Source: Arcicella aquatica
GTDB taxonomy: Bacteria > Bacteroidota > Bacteroidia > Cytophagales > Spirosomataceae
Assembly (NCBI RefSeq): GCF_034928825.1
Contig: NZ_JAYFUL010000016.1
Span: forward strand, 1 to 64,000
Length of the DNA: 64,000 nucleotides
Direction of reading: 5' to 3'
The position numbers and the translations under genes are program-made. This document shows, one piece after another, positions 51,664 to 60,698 of the stretch. The notes beneath the pieces are model-generated. The model was given only the letters and a program-made list of their open reading frames with translations. It was not told the origin of the DNA and did no database searches. Positions within the stretch are counted from its first letter, which is position 1; each line of letters starts with the position of its first letter.

Positions 51664-52302
51664 ATGGAAAAATTTGAACTTTTAAAGTTATTAATAACAA
51701 AAGTTGAAAAGTACTACGATAACGAAGAAACGAGTAAAAGTTTAGACGCCTTTCTAATTTGGCTTATCATTGATAATAATAGTGATAGTATTTCTTTTGA
51801 TAAATTACACGATAAAACCGACGCTGAAAATAATATTGAAATGCTTAATAGTTTATTACATCGCTATGCCAAGATGTATTCTAAACTAGTATTAGGGTAC
51901 GCTACAAATCTTAGTGTTGAGGAGTTTTCTTTTTTGGCGAGGTTGTTAAGTTTGAAAAGCTGTACTAAGTCTGAGTTAATAGATTTAATGGTTTATGAGA
52001 AGTCAACAGGGCTTGAAATAATAAAAAGACTTGTTAAAGCAAATCTTATTTCTGAAGAGTCAAACCAATCGGATAAACGAAGTAAACAAATCAATTTAAC
52101 AGATACAGGCAAAAAAAAACTTTTTAAAACCTTTTCTCTAATGGAGATGGTTTCAATAGAATTTACGTCTATTTTGAGTATAGCTGAAAAAAATGCACTT
52201 TATCATATATTACTGAAATTAGTAAAGTATCACAGGCAACATATTGATATCAATATAGAACATTTGAGAAAGAAATGTAGCATAATTGCACCCATTAGTT
52301 AA
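51664..52302 (+). CDS. MarR-like winged-helix protein
   Basis: 212 residues. The central part (about 90-170) is winged-helix-like: LSVEEFSFLARLLSLKSCTKSELIDLMVYEKSTGLEIIKRLVKANLISEESNQSDKRSKQINLTDTGKKKL. The recognition helix is 'STGLEIIKRL' and the 'SNQSDKRSK.INLTDTGK' wing is typical of MarR. Flanking helices would dimerise. It is 24 bp upstream of the DUF2490 gene and may control it or a cell-surface function. The ligand is unknown. Confidence 0.8.
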   Translation: MEKFELLKLLITKVEKYYDNEETSKSLDAFLIWLIIDNNSDSISFDKLHDKTDAENNIEMLNSLLHRYAKMYSKLVLGYATNLSVEEFSFLARLLSLKSCTKSELIDLMVYEKSTGLEIIKRLVKANLISEESNQSDKRSKQINLTDTGKKKLFKTFSLMEMVSIEFTSILSIAEKNALYHILLKLVKYHRQHIDINIEHLRKKCSIIAPIS

Positions 52303-52326
52303 CAATTATGATTAAAAGATAAATAG

Positions 52327-53049
52327 ATGAGGACATTATATTTAGTATTGCTTATATTTTGTTTATTGATAAATAATTCTCTGGCTCAAACATTTGATTT
52401 AGGTACTTGGAGTATATTGAATATAAAATACAATCTCAATGAAAAATGGAGTGTTTGGGGCGAAGGACAAATTCGTTCATTAAAATTTTTCACTAATTTT
52501 CACTACTATGAGTACAAAGGAGGAGCTAATTATAAGTTCTCTAAAAATGTTGTATTAACCATTGGAACAGGGAGTTATCAAACCTATAAAGAAGGGGGAG
52601 ATTTTGTTTTACCTAAAAATAATGATGAATTTAGAATTTGGCCACAGGTTATTCTATATCAATCCATTAATAAAATTAAGATTGAGCAACGATATAGAAC
52701 TGAATTAAGATTTACAAGTAATGGTTATCGAAATCGATTTCGATATAGGATCGGATTGTCATATCCTCTAGGCAAGCAAAGGGATGAATACAGCCCTCTA
52801 CAGATTAATTTAAGTAATGAAATCTTTTTTACCGATAATGAACCTTATTTTGAAAGAAATAGGATGTTATTTTCTATCAATTACAAACCTACAAAAGCCT
52901 CAACACTACAAATCGGCTATTTACACCAATTTGATTATAAGATTGATGATGAAACAGGTCGAGATTTTCTTCAAATAGGATACTTTATAGACATATTCCC
53001 TGTAAAATCATCACATAAAACCATTAGTAATGACATAAATGATAATTAG
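52327..53049 (+). CDS. DUF2490 outer-membrane-like protein
   Basis: 240 residues with signal peptide MRTLYLVLLIFCLLINNSLAQ. The rest consists of alternating aromatic/polar strands (WSVWGEGQIRSLKFFTNFHYYEYKGGANYKF, RYRTELRFTSNGYRNRFRYRIGLSYP), typical of the DUF2490 beta-barrel family. No function is known. It is cotranscribed with the winged-helix gene. The region after it (53050-53175) contains no gene; the foldback element starts at 53176. Confidence 0.82.
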   Translation: MRTLYLVLLIFCLLINNSLAQTFDLGTWSILNIKYNLNEKWSVWGEGQIRSLKFFTNFHYYEYKGGANYKFSKNVVLTIGTGSYQTYKEGGDFVLPKNNDEFRIWPQVILYQSINKIKIEQRYRTELRFTSNGYRNRFRYRIGLSYPLGKQRDEYSPLQINLSNEIFFTDNEPYFERNRMLFSINYKPTKASTLQIGYLHQFDYKIDDETGRDFLQIGYFIDIFPVKSSHKTISNDINDN

Positions 53050-53203
53050 AATCTTAAATTTATCTATATAGGAATAGTATCACAGAGAGCATGGTAAGTT
53101 TTATTTAACTTAATAATTATAAAACAAAAATATTGGCTGTTTATATAAGATTTTGAGGAAATTTAAACAGAGAAAACATGAGTCATCCCGAATTTTAAAA
53201 TCA

Positions 53204-53243
53204 CAAGAAAGCGGTCAAAAAACTAATTTTGACCGCTTTCTTG
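53204..53243. terminator. Perfect 17-bp-arm hairpin
   Basis: caagaaagcggtcaaaa (53204-53220) pairs with ttttgaccgctttcttg (53227-53243) around a 6-nt loop. This is a very stable stem about 155 bp after the DUF2490 stop. It would act as a terminator for either strand and is part of the larger foldback element. Confidence 0.65.
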
Positions 53244-53322
53244 ATTTATGAATACAGATTATAGTTCCGTTAGGAACACTATATCGGCGGCCGTCGTTGC
53301 GGTAGAAGAAGCATCGTATTAA

Positions 53323-53376
53323 CTCCTCCAAGCCCCATCTGGGCGAAATATTTCGCCCAGATGGGGCTTGGAGGAG
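53323..53376. repeat. Perfect 54-bp palindrome without loop
   Basis: It reads ctcctccaagccccatctgg, then gcgaaat up to the centre at 53349/53350, and is exactly mirrored on the other side. It is GC-rich in an AT-rich surrounding. Such perfect palindromes can extrude as cruciforms and are usually unstable or actively maintained. Confidence 0.95.
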
Positions 53377-53487
53377 AATTTTGTTTACATTTTACCGCAA
53401 ATGCGGCTACCGATATATCGCCTCTATGAGGCTATTTTGTCAAACTCCCTATTTTAAGAAAAATTCGGGATGACTCATGTTAACTAA

Positions 53488-56400
53488 TTATTCTGAATCA
53501 ACTAATGCAACATTTTTATTGAGCATCACGTATTCAGATGGCGATATGTTGTATTTTGCTTTAAAAGCTCTAGCAAAATAATTTGGATTTGAAAAGCCCA
53601 CAGAGTACGCTATTTGTGATATTTTTATATCGTTCTTTTGCAAAAGCGTAATTGCTTTCTTCAATTTTTGAGACCTTACATATTCCACAGGAGTCTCACC
53701 AGTGAGGCTTAAAACTTTGCTGTAAAGTGTTCCTCGACTAACAAACATGGCTTTGCTCAATTCTTCTACGGATAAATTGGGGTTTTCGATATGTTCTTCC
53801 ACATAACGTGAAAACTTCAACAAAAACTTTTCGTCTTCTGAGATAAACTCAGCTTCTGGAGTCTCCAATTGAATATGCTTACTGTATGTATTTTTCAATA
53901 AACTATTCAAACTAAGCAAGTTTTCTATTTTAATGTTGAGCAAATGAAAATTGAATGGCTTTGACAAATAATCACTTGCCCCTGATTCCAATCCTTTCAT
54001 TTGGTCTATTTCATCAGATAAAACAGTCAACATAATAACAGGAATATGCTTGGTACGATTATCACTTTTAATTTTGCGTACCATCTCTACACCATCCATT
54101 CTTGGCATGTTTACATCGCTGACTATTACCTGAGGATGGCATGACAAGGCCTTTTGCCAACCCTTTATACCATCGGCGGCTTCTATTATTTTATATTTTG
54201 TTTTCAGACTTTCAACCAGATAAGCTCTTAAGTCGTCATCATCATCCACAATCAATACAACAGGCATATCAATTTTAGGAGGCTCATTTTTAGCAAACCC
54301 ACCAATCAAATCAGATGTTTCATTTGAAACGATTGGAGAGGTAGATTGCTGAAAAGTAATTGGCAAAAGTGGTAGAGATATAGTAAAAGCACTACCTATG
54401 TCTTCCTCACTTTCTACTTTAATGGTTCCACCGTGAAGTTTAATAAACTCTTGAGCAATTGAAAGACCGATTCCACTTCCCTGATTTAAGATGTCAGCGT
54501 TGTTATTTACTTGGAAAAATCTTTCAAAAATCTTGTCGGTCATTTCTTTAGGTAATCCGATGCCAGTATCACGTAGAATCAACCTAATACCTGTTTCGCC
54601 ATCGCCTGCAATTTGAAGGCTAACACTTCCGCCTTCATTGGTGAATTTTATAGCATTAGAAAACAAGTTGATTAGCACTCGTTCTAATTTATCCTTATCA
54701 AAACTAGTATGGTAGTTACTATATGAACTTACAAAATGTAGAGATATATTTTTCCTTACGGCTATATATTTGAACGAATCTACAATTTCCTGTGCAAATG
54801 TAATCAAATCGCCATCTGTTGCATGCAGCGTCAATTCATTGGCTTCTATTTTTCTAAAATCAAGCAATTGGTTTACTAAATTCAAAAGTCTTTTGGCATT
54901 GCGACCTATCAAATTAAGCATTTCCAGCTTTTCTGTACTTTTCTCTTGAAACATCAAGTTCTCTATCGGATTCAAGACAAGTGTCAAAGGTGTTTTTAAC
55001 TCATGGCTCAGGTTTGTCAGGAATTTAATCTTGATTTGCTCTAACTCTATTTTTTTCTCTGCTTCGTGTCGTTCCTTTTCAATCATATGTTTTACCTCCA
55101 AACGTTCCTGTTCTCTGGCAAACTTATTTTTGAATTTTTCAATAGAACGTTTTCTGATAGCCCAAATGGCTCCTGAAACCAGGATACAATAGAAAAAATA
55201 AGCATAATACGTCCGCCAAAACGGAGGCTTTACAATAATATCAATAACTTTTTCAGGGGTCTGCCATGAGCCATCCTCACTGTATGCTTTTAGTCTGAAG
55301 ATATATTTCCCTGGGTCAAGGTTAGTATAAACAGCCGTACTCGCTGTTCCTACTTGGTTCCATTCTTTGTCGAATCCTTCTAATTTATAAGAATACCTAT
55401 TTTCATGTGGAGCTGTGTAATTGAGGGCTATAAAATCTAAAGAAAAATTCTGTTTATAACTCAACACCATTTCTTTTGCTGTCGAGATGTGCTCCGTTAT
55501 TTCGGCATTTTCACCAGGATTTATCTGTTTGTTATTAATCTTCAAGCTAGTAATTACCAGCGTAGGAATATTCTTTTTCTGGAAAATATTAGCAGGATTG
55601 AAGTAGTTAAAACCTGCCAATCCACCAAAAAACAATTGTCCGTCTGAAGTTTTCAAACCAGCCCCAATATTAAAGTTGCTCTGCTGAACGCCATTATAAT
55701 GTGTGAAATTCCTAAATACCTTCTTGTCTGGGTCAAATGAACTGATACCCTTATTAGTACTTATCCATATTTTACCTTTTTCATCTTCCAAAATTTTGTA
55801 AACAACATCATTTGACAAAGAGTTTCTTTCATCAAAGCGTTCAAATGTTTTTGTTTGAGGCTTATATAAACAAAGCCCCCCCCCCCAAGCTCCAACCCAT
55901 ATTTTGCCAGAACGGTCACAGTAAATACTTTGGACTTTGTCTATCGGAAGACCATTCCTATCGTGGTTTAATACCTGAAACCGTTTCTCATTTGGATAAT
56001 AAACAGCTATTCCTGAACCGTTTGAGCCAATCCAGATATTCCCCATTTTATCTTGCTCAATAGTGGTGATGAAACCATTCAAAGGGAATTTCTGAGCAGA
56101 TGCTAATTGAAAAACTTTATCAGATGATTCCATTACATCCCGCTGTGGGTCGTATAAATAAACCCCATTGCCATTTGTACCTAGCCAAATTTTCCCATTT
56201 CTGTCTGCTTTTATGCAGTTGATAGGTATGTTTACATCATCCGTGTTGCTTTTTGGAAGGTGAAAATACCTAGAAGCACCCGTTGCCATATTAATGGTAT
56301 ATAAGCCAACTTGATAGGTTCCTACCCAAAGCGTATTACCAACAGATTGTAAAGCGATAATAGATGCTCTATTTGCATTTTTATCTTTTAAATCATAACG

Positions 56401-57591
56401 CCTTATTAGCCCCGTTTTTCTGTTAAATACATTCAGCCCTGCTCCTTCGGTTCCAATAAATATATCTCCAGAAGTACTTTCGGAAAAGGCCATTATTGAA
56501 CTGCCCGTCAATCCGTTAGGATCAAATGGATTGAATTTTTTATAGTTAAAGAAAGTCAGGTTCGTATCATATTTATTTACGCCACCTTGATGAACACCTA
56601 TCCAATATACACCATTATTATCAATGTAAATATCCCTAATTGATCGTCCAGAAGTACTAGGCGTAAATCCATCTTGTTCTACAAGCGAACTTTTGACACT
56701 GATTGCCTTCTCTGTTTGCGGATTAAATATGTCGATGCCTATTTCTGTACCTACCCAAAGCTGCCCGTCTTTATCAAATACTACCTTAATTATATGATTA
56801 TTGGAAAGAGAATTAGGGTTGTTTGAATCATGTTTGTAATTGCGAAACGTACCCTTTTTTGTGTCCATTACATTTATTCCCCCTTCTTCGGTCCCAATCC
56901 AAAGTTTACCATACTTGTCAGCCGTGATACTCTTTATATTGTTCCATGAAATACTTGCTGGATTATTTGGGTTGTGTAAAAACCTTGTAAATCGTTCGCT
57001 CTTTCTGTCATAAACATGTAAACCTTCGTCGGTACCAACCCAAATGTTGTTATGACTATCTTCAAATAGTGAGCGAATCATATTTGAATTTAATTTTGTT
57101 GGGTTTGAAGGGTTTGCTTTGAAAACATTAGTTTTTTTCGAGACAGGATCTAGCACAAATAAGCCAGAATAAGTTCCAACCCAAATTTTGCCCGAATGGT
57201 CAGCACATAATGATATAATCCAGCCTAGAGTACTAAAATCGTAATTAGTAAATGAATTCAAATTCAGATTATAAATAGACAAAGTCAGATTAGTAGCCAC
57301 CCAAATGTTACCAGCTTTATCCTGTGTCATGGCTGTTATTGGTCCACTTCCGATACTTGTACTATCGTTTTCTTTATGGCGATATTCAGTAAAATTTTGA
57401 CCATCAAACCTATTGAGTCCGTCTTCAGTCCCAAACCACATAAAGCCATTCTTGTCTTTTATAATGGCATTAATGGAATTGGAGGTAAGCCCATTTCTGC
57501 TACTGAAATTAATAAATTTATATTCTTTCTGTTGCCCGTGAATCCAGTGAGCAACAAAAACAAAAATTAATAAAAAGTAACATTTCTTCAT
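53488..57591 (-). CDS. Hybrid two-component system regulator (HTCS) of the xylan locus
   Basis: About 1367 residues from the ATG at 57591, giving the signal peptide MKKCYFLLIFVFVAHWIHGQ; a start 60 bp earlier is open but lacks this fit. Periplasmic sensor: two beta-propellers of repeats such as 'DKNGFMWFGTEDGLNRFDG' and 'GKIWVGTYSGLF', then a Y_Y_Y domain and one membrane helix. Cytoplasmic: HisKA (FLTNLSHELKTPLTL), HATPase (DTGIGLPKE), receiver (VLIVDDDDDLRAYL, VSDVNMPRMDG) and AraC-type HTH (SVEELSKAMFVSRGTLYSKVLSLTG). It would sense xylo-oligosaccharides and activate the adjacent GH10/SusCD operon. A G11 run interrupts the propeller coding sequence at 55876-55886. Confidence 0.95.
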   Translation of the reverse strand: MKKCYFLLIFVFVAHWIHGQQKEYKFINFSSRNGLTSNSINAIIKDKNGFMWFGTEDGLNRFDGQNFTEYRHKENDSTSIGSGPITAMTQDKAGNIWVATNLTLSIYNLNLNSFTNYDFSTLGWIISLCADHSGKIWVGTYSGLFVLDPVSKKTNVFKANPSNPTKLNSNMIRSLFEDSHNNIWVGTDEGLHVYDRKSERFTRFLHNPNNPASISWNNIKSITADKYGKLWIGTEEGGINVMDTKKGTFRNYKHDSNNPNSLSNNHIIKVVFDKDGQLWVGTEIGIDIFNPQTEKAISVKSSLVEQDGFTPSTSGRSIRDIYIDNNGVYWIGVHQGGVNKYDTNLTFFNYKKFNPFDPNGLTGSSIMAFSESTSGDIFIGTEGAGLNVFNRKTGLIRRYDLKDKNANRASIIALQSVGNTLWVGTYQVGLYTINMATGASRYFHLPKSNTDDVNIPINCIKADRNGKIWLGTNGNGVYLYDPQRDVMESSDKVFQLASAQKFPLNGFITTIEQDKMGNIWIGSNGSGIAVYYPNEKRFQVLNHDRNGLPIDKVQSIYCDRSGKIWVGAWGGGLCLYKPQTKTFERFDERNSLSNDVVYKILEDEKGKIWISTNKGISSFDPDKKVFRNFTHYNGVQQSNFNIGAGLKTSDGQLFFGGLAGFNYFNPANIFQKKNIPTLVITSLKINNKQINPGENAEITEHISTAKEMVLSYKQNFSLDFIALNYTAPHENRYSYKLEGFDKEWNQVGTASTAVYTNLDPGKYIFRLKAYSEDGSWQTPEKVIDIIVKPPFWRTYYAYFFYCILVSGAIWAIRKRSIEKFKNKFAREQERLEVKHMIEKERHEAEKKIELEQIKIKFLTNLSHELKTPLTLVLNPIENLMFQEKSTEKLEMLNLIGRNAKRLLNLVNQLLDFRKIEANELTLHATDGDLITFAQEIVDSFKYIAVRKNISLHFVSSYSNYHTSFDKDKLERVLINLFSNAIKFTNEGGSVSLQIAGDGETGIRLILRDTGIGLPKEMTDKIFERFFQVNNNADILNQGSGIGLSIAQEFIKLHGGTIKVESEEDIGSAFTISLPLLPITFQQSTSPIVSNETSDLIGGFAKNEPPKIDMPVVLIVDDDDDLRAYLVESLKTKYKIIEAADGIKGWQKALSCHPQVIVSDVNMPRMDGVEMVRKIKSDNRTKHIPVIMLTVLSDEIDQMKGLESGASDYLSKPFNFHLLNIKIENLLSLNSLLKNTYSKHIQLETPEAEFISEDEKFLLKFSRYVEEHIENPNLSVEELSKAMFVSRGTLYSKVLSLTGETPVEYVRSQKLKKAITLLQKNDIKISQIAYSVGFSNPNYFARAFKAKYNISPSEYVMLNKNVALVDSE
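55876..55886. repeat. Homopolymer C11 (G11 on the coding strand) inside the HTCS gene
   Basis: Eleven cytosines on the plus strand encode Gly-Gly-Gly in 'WVGAWGGGLCLY'. A gain or loss of one base by slippage would shift the frame and truncate the regulator before its kinase domain. No comparable run was noticed elsewhere in this AT-rich window. Confidence 0.85.
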
Positions 57592-57651
57592 TTTTACAGT
57601 CTTTAACACATCAACCATCGGTTGGATGTTCTCATTATAGTCATTGCCCAA

Positions 57652-57990
57652 TTTAACATAATTTTATTTTAGGCCACATCTGTTGCTACTGTTAGTAGTA
57701 TTTACAAAAGCTAATTATTCATAAATCTTACTGTTAGTACAAAATTTTGTTATAATCCGCATTTGAAACAATCAGACGAATTGAGGTAAGCTTTTATTGT
57801 TGTATTTAACAAATAAGCTAATATTTCCTGATTTTAAAAATAGTGGTTAGGTAAATTACTCATACCCATTTATTGAAATAATCCCTAACAAATTGCTAGG
57901 GATTATAAACGAAACGGGTAGTTATATATTAATGGATAGGGTTATATAGTAAATAGTTGCTTATTTTTAAAGGATAAACACATCTCCTTA
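57652..57990. other. Intergenic region between xylanase operon end and HTCS start
   Basis: No gene. It holds the terminator hairpin at 57878-57906 for the GH10 operon and must hold the HTCS promoter towards 57650. No shared operator was recognised. Confidence 0.5.
57878..57906 (-). terminator. Terminator after the GH10 xylanase operon
   Basis: ataatcccta (57878-57887) pairs perfectly with tagggattat (57897-57906) around a 9-nt loop. On the minus strand it is followed by TTTCAATAA. It lies about 85 bp beyond the GH10 stop. Confidence 0.6.
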
Positions 57991-59673
57991 TTATTTCATA
58001 TTTGCTTTAATAGATTCAGCTACATAAGAATAAGCTACTTTTCTTACATAATCTTTTGTCCAGAGACCAATCGGCTCATCTGCTCTCCAGCTTGAATTGG
58101 CAGGACTGTCTAGTGGACTCCACAATGTGATACCGTATCTCTGTGCCGCAGGTATAAGCTCAAAATATTTGTCGATAACATATTTATACATTTCAGCCTG
58201 TGCCTGATATTGTGCCTGAGTTGCATTATCTGTTTTCACACTACCTAAACCAATATCCAATTCCGAAATTTTAATCACTTTTCCTGTAGCAGCTAATAGC
58301 TTAAACATATCGGCAATCTTGGTTTTGTCCGACTTGATATCAATGTGCATTTGAGTACCAATACCATCAACCTTTACTCCTTTTCCTTCGATATAGCTTA
58401 CATAAGCGATTAATCCACGACATTTATCCAGATTATATTCCAAATTATAATCATTGATGAAAAGTATATCACTAGCATTCCCGTATTTTCTCGCTAATTG
58501 AAAAGCAGTTACAGCATAATCTTTGCCCATATAATCTTGCCAATAAAATTCATCAGTGGCTAAAGTTTTGCCTACTCCTGTTTTAAGTTCGTAAGGTTTT
58601 CCATCGTCCATTGGTTCGTTTACTACATCCCATGCTTTTACATAAGGCTTACTTACTGTCATCATACCCGACATCCATTTATCTAAGGCACTGGTAATCA
58701 GGGTATTTTTTTGCTCAGAAGTTTTTTCTTTTGTTTGCACACTTCCTGTAGCATTATACTTTGTTAAAGTAATATTATCAAAGTAAAAATTAGTGGCAGT
58801 TTTACCAAGATTAAAAGCAATTGCACCGCAAGTAGCCATATCTGCGGTAATTGTAATCTCTTTGGTATAAGTAGTCCAAGTTGGAGTAGCCGAAATAGTT
58901 CCAAAAAAGTCCCAGTGTTTGTATGCACCTGCTGTTACATGTGCCTGAGTTGGGTAAGATGCGGAAACATCTGCTTTCACATCCATTTTAAGGGTGTATT
59001 TTTCTCCTAAAACAGCTACAGGAGAAAATTTTAAGAAAAATTGAGCTTCCCAATCATTGGTTCGAACACTTGCATTTGTTATTTTCAAAGCTCTCCCAAC
59101 ACCGTTGGCACCCCCACCCGTTGCAGTGTAAGATGTTACAGCATTAGCATTAGCTTCAAAATTATTGGTAACATTACCTTCAAAATCAGCAGCTGTGATT
59201 AAATCCCAACCAGGACCAGTTGATGACAAGATATCAGGTGCAATTACCTTTTTCAAATAGGTGGCATTTTGATTGGCATGCCAACACAAAGTATGACCAT
59301 ACACTAAAATATTATTTTCTTTTGCGGTTGCTAATAATTTACTGACGTTATCTAGCGCTAAGCTACCATCGGCTTGTACTACTGCACCATGCTTCATTTC
59401 ATAGCCTAAAACTATTTCATCGAAGTTTTTATTGGCAAGGCGATACATTACGCCTTTGTTGACATAGTCAGAAAGCGAAAGAGCAACCCCAAACTTAAAA
59501 TTGGGGTATGTAGTGCGATTGATATAAGATTTTAATGCAGGATAAGCATCAATATCTTCCTGAGCAGTAGCGCTTTCAGGCTTGATGACGCTAAACTCTA
59601 GCGCCTCATATTTAGTACAAGAAGTCACCATCAATGTGGTCAGACCTAGTACTACTTTATATAATTTATTCAT
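57991..59673 (-). CDS. GH10 endo-1,4-beta-xylanase lipoprotein with inserted carbohydrate-binding module
   Basis: 560 residues. The lipoprotein signal ends in LTTLMVTSC (Cys19). The GH10 barrel is split: the N-terminal part includes VYGHTLCWHANQ (125-135). A CBM4/9/22-type beta-sandwich of about 145 residues follows (about 160-305, 'FEGNVTNNFEA', 'ALKITNASVRTNDWEAQFF', 'FYFDNITLTK'). The barrel then resumes with acid/base Glu353 in WDVVNEP and nucleophile Glu471 in KISELDIGLG. Such inserted-CBM GH10 enzymes are typical of Bacteroidota xylan loci and act at the cell surface on large xylans. It is the last gene of the SusC-SusD-SGBP-GH10 operon. Confidence 0.93.
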   Translation of the reverse strand: MNKLYKVVLGLTTLMVTSCTKYEALEFSVIKPESATAQEDIDAYPALKSYINRTTYPNFKFGVALSLSDYVNKGVMYRLANKNFDEIVLGYEMKHGAVVQADGSLALDNVSKLLATAKENNILVYGHTLCWHANQNATYLKKVIAPDILSSTGPGWDLITAADFEGNVTNNFEANANAVTSYTATGGGANGVGRALKITNASVRTNDWEAQFFLKFSPVAVLGEKYTLKMDVKADVSASYPTQAHVTAGAYKHWDFFGTISATPTWTTYTKEITITADMATCGAIAFNLGKTATNFYFDNITLTKYNATGSVQTKEKTSEQKNTLITSALDKWMSGMMTVSKPYVKAWDVVNEPMDDGKPYELKTGVGKTLATDEFYWQDYMGKDYAVTAFQLARKYGNASDILFINDYNLEYNLDKCRGLIAYVSYIEGKGVKVDGIGTQMHIDIKSDKTKIADMFKLLAATGKVIKISELDIGLGSVKTDNATQAQYQAQAEMYKYVIDKYFELIPAAQRYGITLWSPLDSPANSSWRADEPIGLWTKDYVRKVAYSYVAESIKANMK

Positions 59674-59701
59674 AAGATAACTGTTCTAATTAGACAAATT
59701 A

Positions 59702-60658
59702 TTATTTTGTCACTGGCGAAAAGGTTTCCATTGTTACTGTACGATCACGCATAACGAGGGTATCTGTTGTTGATACATTCATTCCTGCAAGATTCACTTC
59801 ATACTTTAGGTATAGAGCATCTCTGTCCTTGCTCCCCCAACTGTTTTTCTCCCCTTTTTTCACAAAAGTGCCACTACCAGTTGCAGTATAACCACTCGTT
59901 AATGAAGAAATCGTACACTTGTCGCTTTCAAATTTTAGTGATAATGTTATATTGATGTTCTTACCATCTTTATCTTTGAAAACTACTGGAAACTCAAGTT
60001 CGCTTAACGATTTGGTAGAAAGTTTGTTAACTTCATCTTGCTCTACGTATTGTGCATGGCGAACTATCGTTTTATTCATAGTACCTGTAACAACATCCTT
60101 TCCACGTCTAAGGTAATTTCCATGCCAAGTATTCACATATTTGATAGCATACAAAATAAAGTGTTTGCCATAAAGTATTGAATCGGCATTAGCTACGCTA
60201 GTCATCGTTAAAGGAATAACATAGGTATTTTTGATTGATTTTGGGTCTGCAAAAAATGCATCTGTCAATTGTACATCTACTCCACCCGCCAATGTTCCTT
60301 TAGGAATAATAATCTTATCTGAGCCTAACGAATAATAATTAGTAGGCATAGGAAGCACCGCGTCTTTTCCTGTTCCAAACAGTAAACCGTTTTTTACGAG
60401 TGAATTGTCAACGGCAATTTTTATAGATACATCTTTTCTGCTCTCATAAACCCCACCAGTTGAAGCATAAATCTGACATTTATGTTGATTATCCAAATCA
60501 GTATTCACATACGTATCTTCTCCTAAAGTAATTGTTCTTACAGGATACTGATAAGCGAAATATACAGTTTGGTATTTGTAATCCGGGAACTCATTTTCCG
60601 TATTGCAGGAAGCAAGCCCGATTAGGATTAGTACCGACATTAAAACTAATTTCTTCAT
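59702..60658 (-). CDS. Surface glycan-binding lipoprotein (DUF1735/DUF5627-like)
   Basis: 318 residues with a lipoprotein signal (MKKLVLMSVLILIGLASC, Cys18). The first half has the DUF1735/BT_3987-like pattern 'YQTVYFAYQYPVRTITLGED', 'VSIKIAVDNSLV' and 'IIPKGTLAGGVDVQLTDAFFADP...YVIPLTMTSV'. The second half (YVNTWHGNYLRRGKDVV..., 'RDRTVTMETFSPV') fits the DUF5627-type C-terminal domain. Such proteins bind polysaccharide next to SusD. It lies between SusD (40 bp upstream) and GH10 (28 bp downstream). Confidence 0.8.
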   Translation of the reverse strand: MKKLVLMSVLILIGLASCNTENEFPDYKYQTVYFAYQYPVRTITLGEDTYVNTDLDNQHKCQIYASTGGVYESRKDVSIKIAVDNSLVKNGLLFGTGKDAVLPMPTNYYSLGSDKIIIPKGTLAGGVDVQLTDAFFADPKSIKNTYVIPLTMTSVANADSILYGKHFILYAIKYVNTWHGNYLRRGKDVVTGTMNKTIVRHAQYVEQDEVNKLSTKSLSELEFPVVFKDKDGKNINITLSLKFESDKCTISSLTSGYTATGSGTFVKKGEKNSWGSKDRDALYLKYEVNLAGMNVSTTDTLVMRDRTVTMETFSPVTK

Positions 60659-60698
60659 AAATATTAAATTTTGTCAATAATAAAATTATAGCTGATTA

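Larger units (their letters stand above)
53176..53480. repeat. 305-bp foldback element with perfect 21-bp terminal inverted repeats
   Basis: Terminal arms (53176-53196 and 53460-53480, containing gagtcatcccgaa and ttcgggatgactc) are perfectly complementary over 21 bp. Nested inside are a 17-bp-arm hairpin (53204-53243), a small gttccgttaggaac hairpin (53264-53277), imperfect 25-bp arms (53281-53305 with 53392-53416) and a perfect 54-bp palindrome (53323-53376). It lies between convergent genes. There is no obvious target duplication and no coding capacity. It is best read as a foldback/MITE-type insertion or a composite of REP-like palindromes. Confidence 0.85.

Noticed and set aside
53204..53243. 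DNA-uptake-sequence-like element (AAAGCGGTCAAA resembles the Pasteurellaceae uptake signal)
   Set aside because: The organism is a Bacteroidota member and the sequence is explained as one arm of a terminator hairpin.
53264..53277. gttccgttaggaac as a stand-alone REP or small RNA
   Set aside because: It is part of the larger foldback element; one copy in the window does not support a separate feature.
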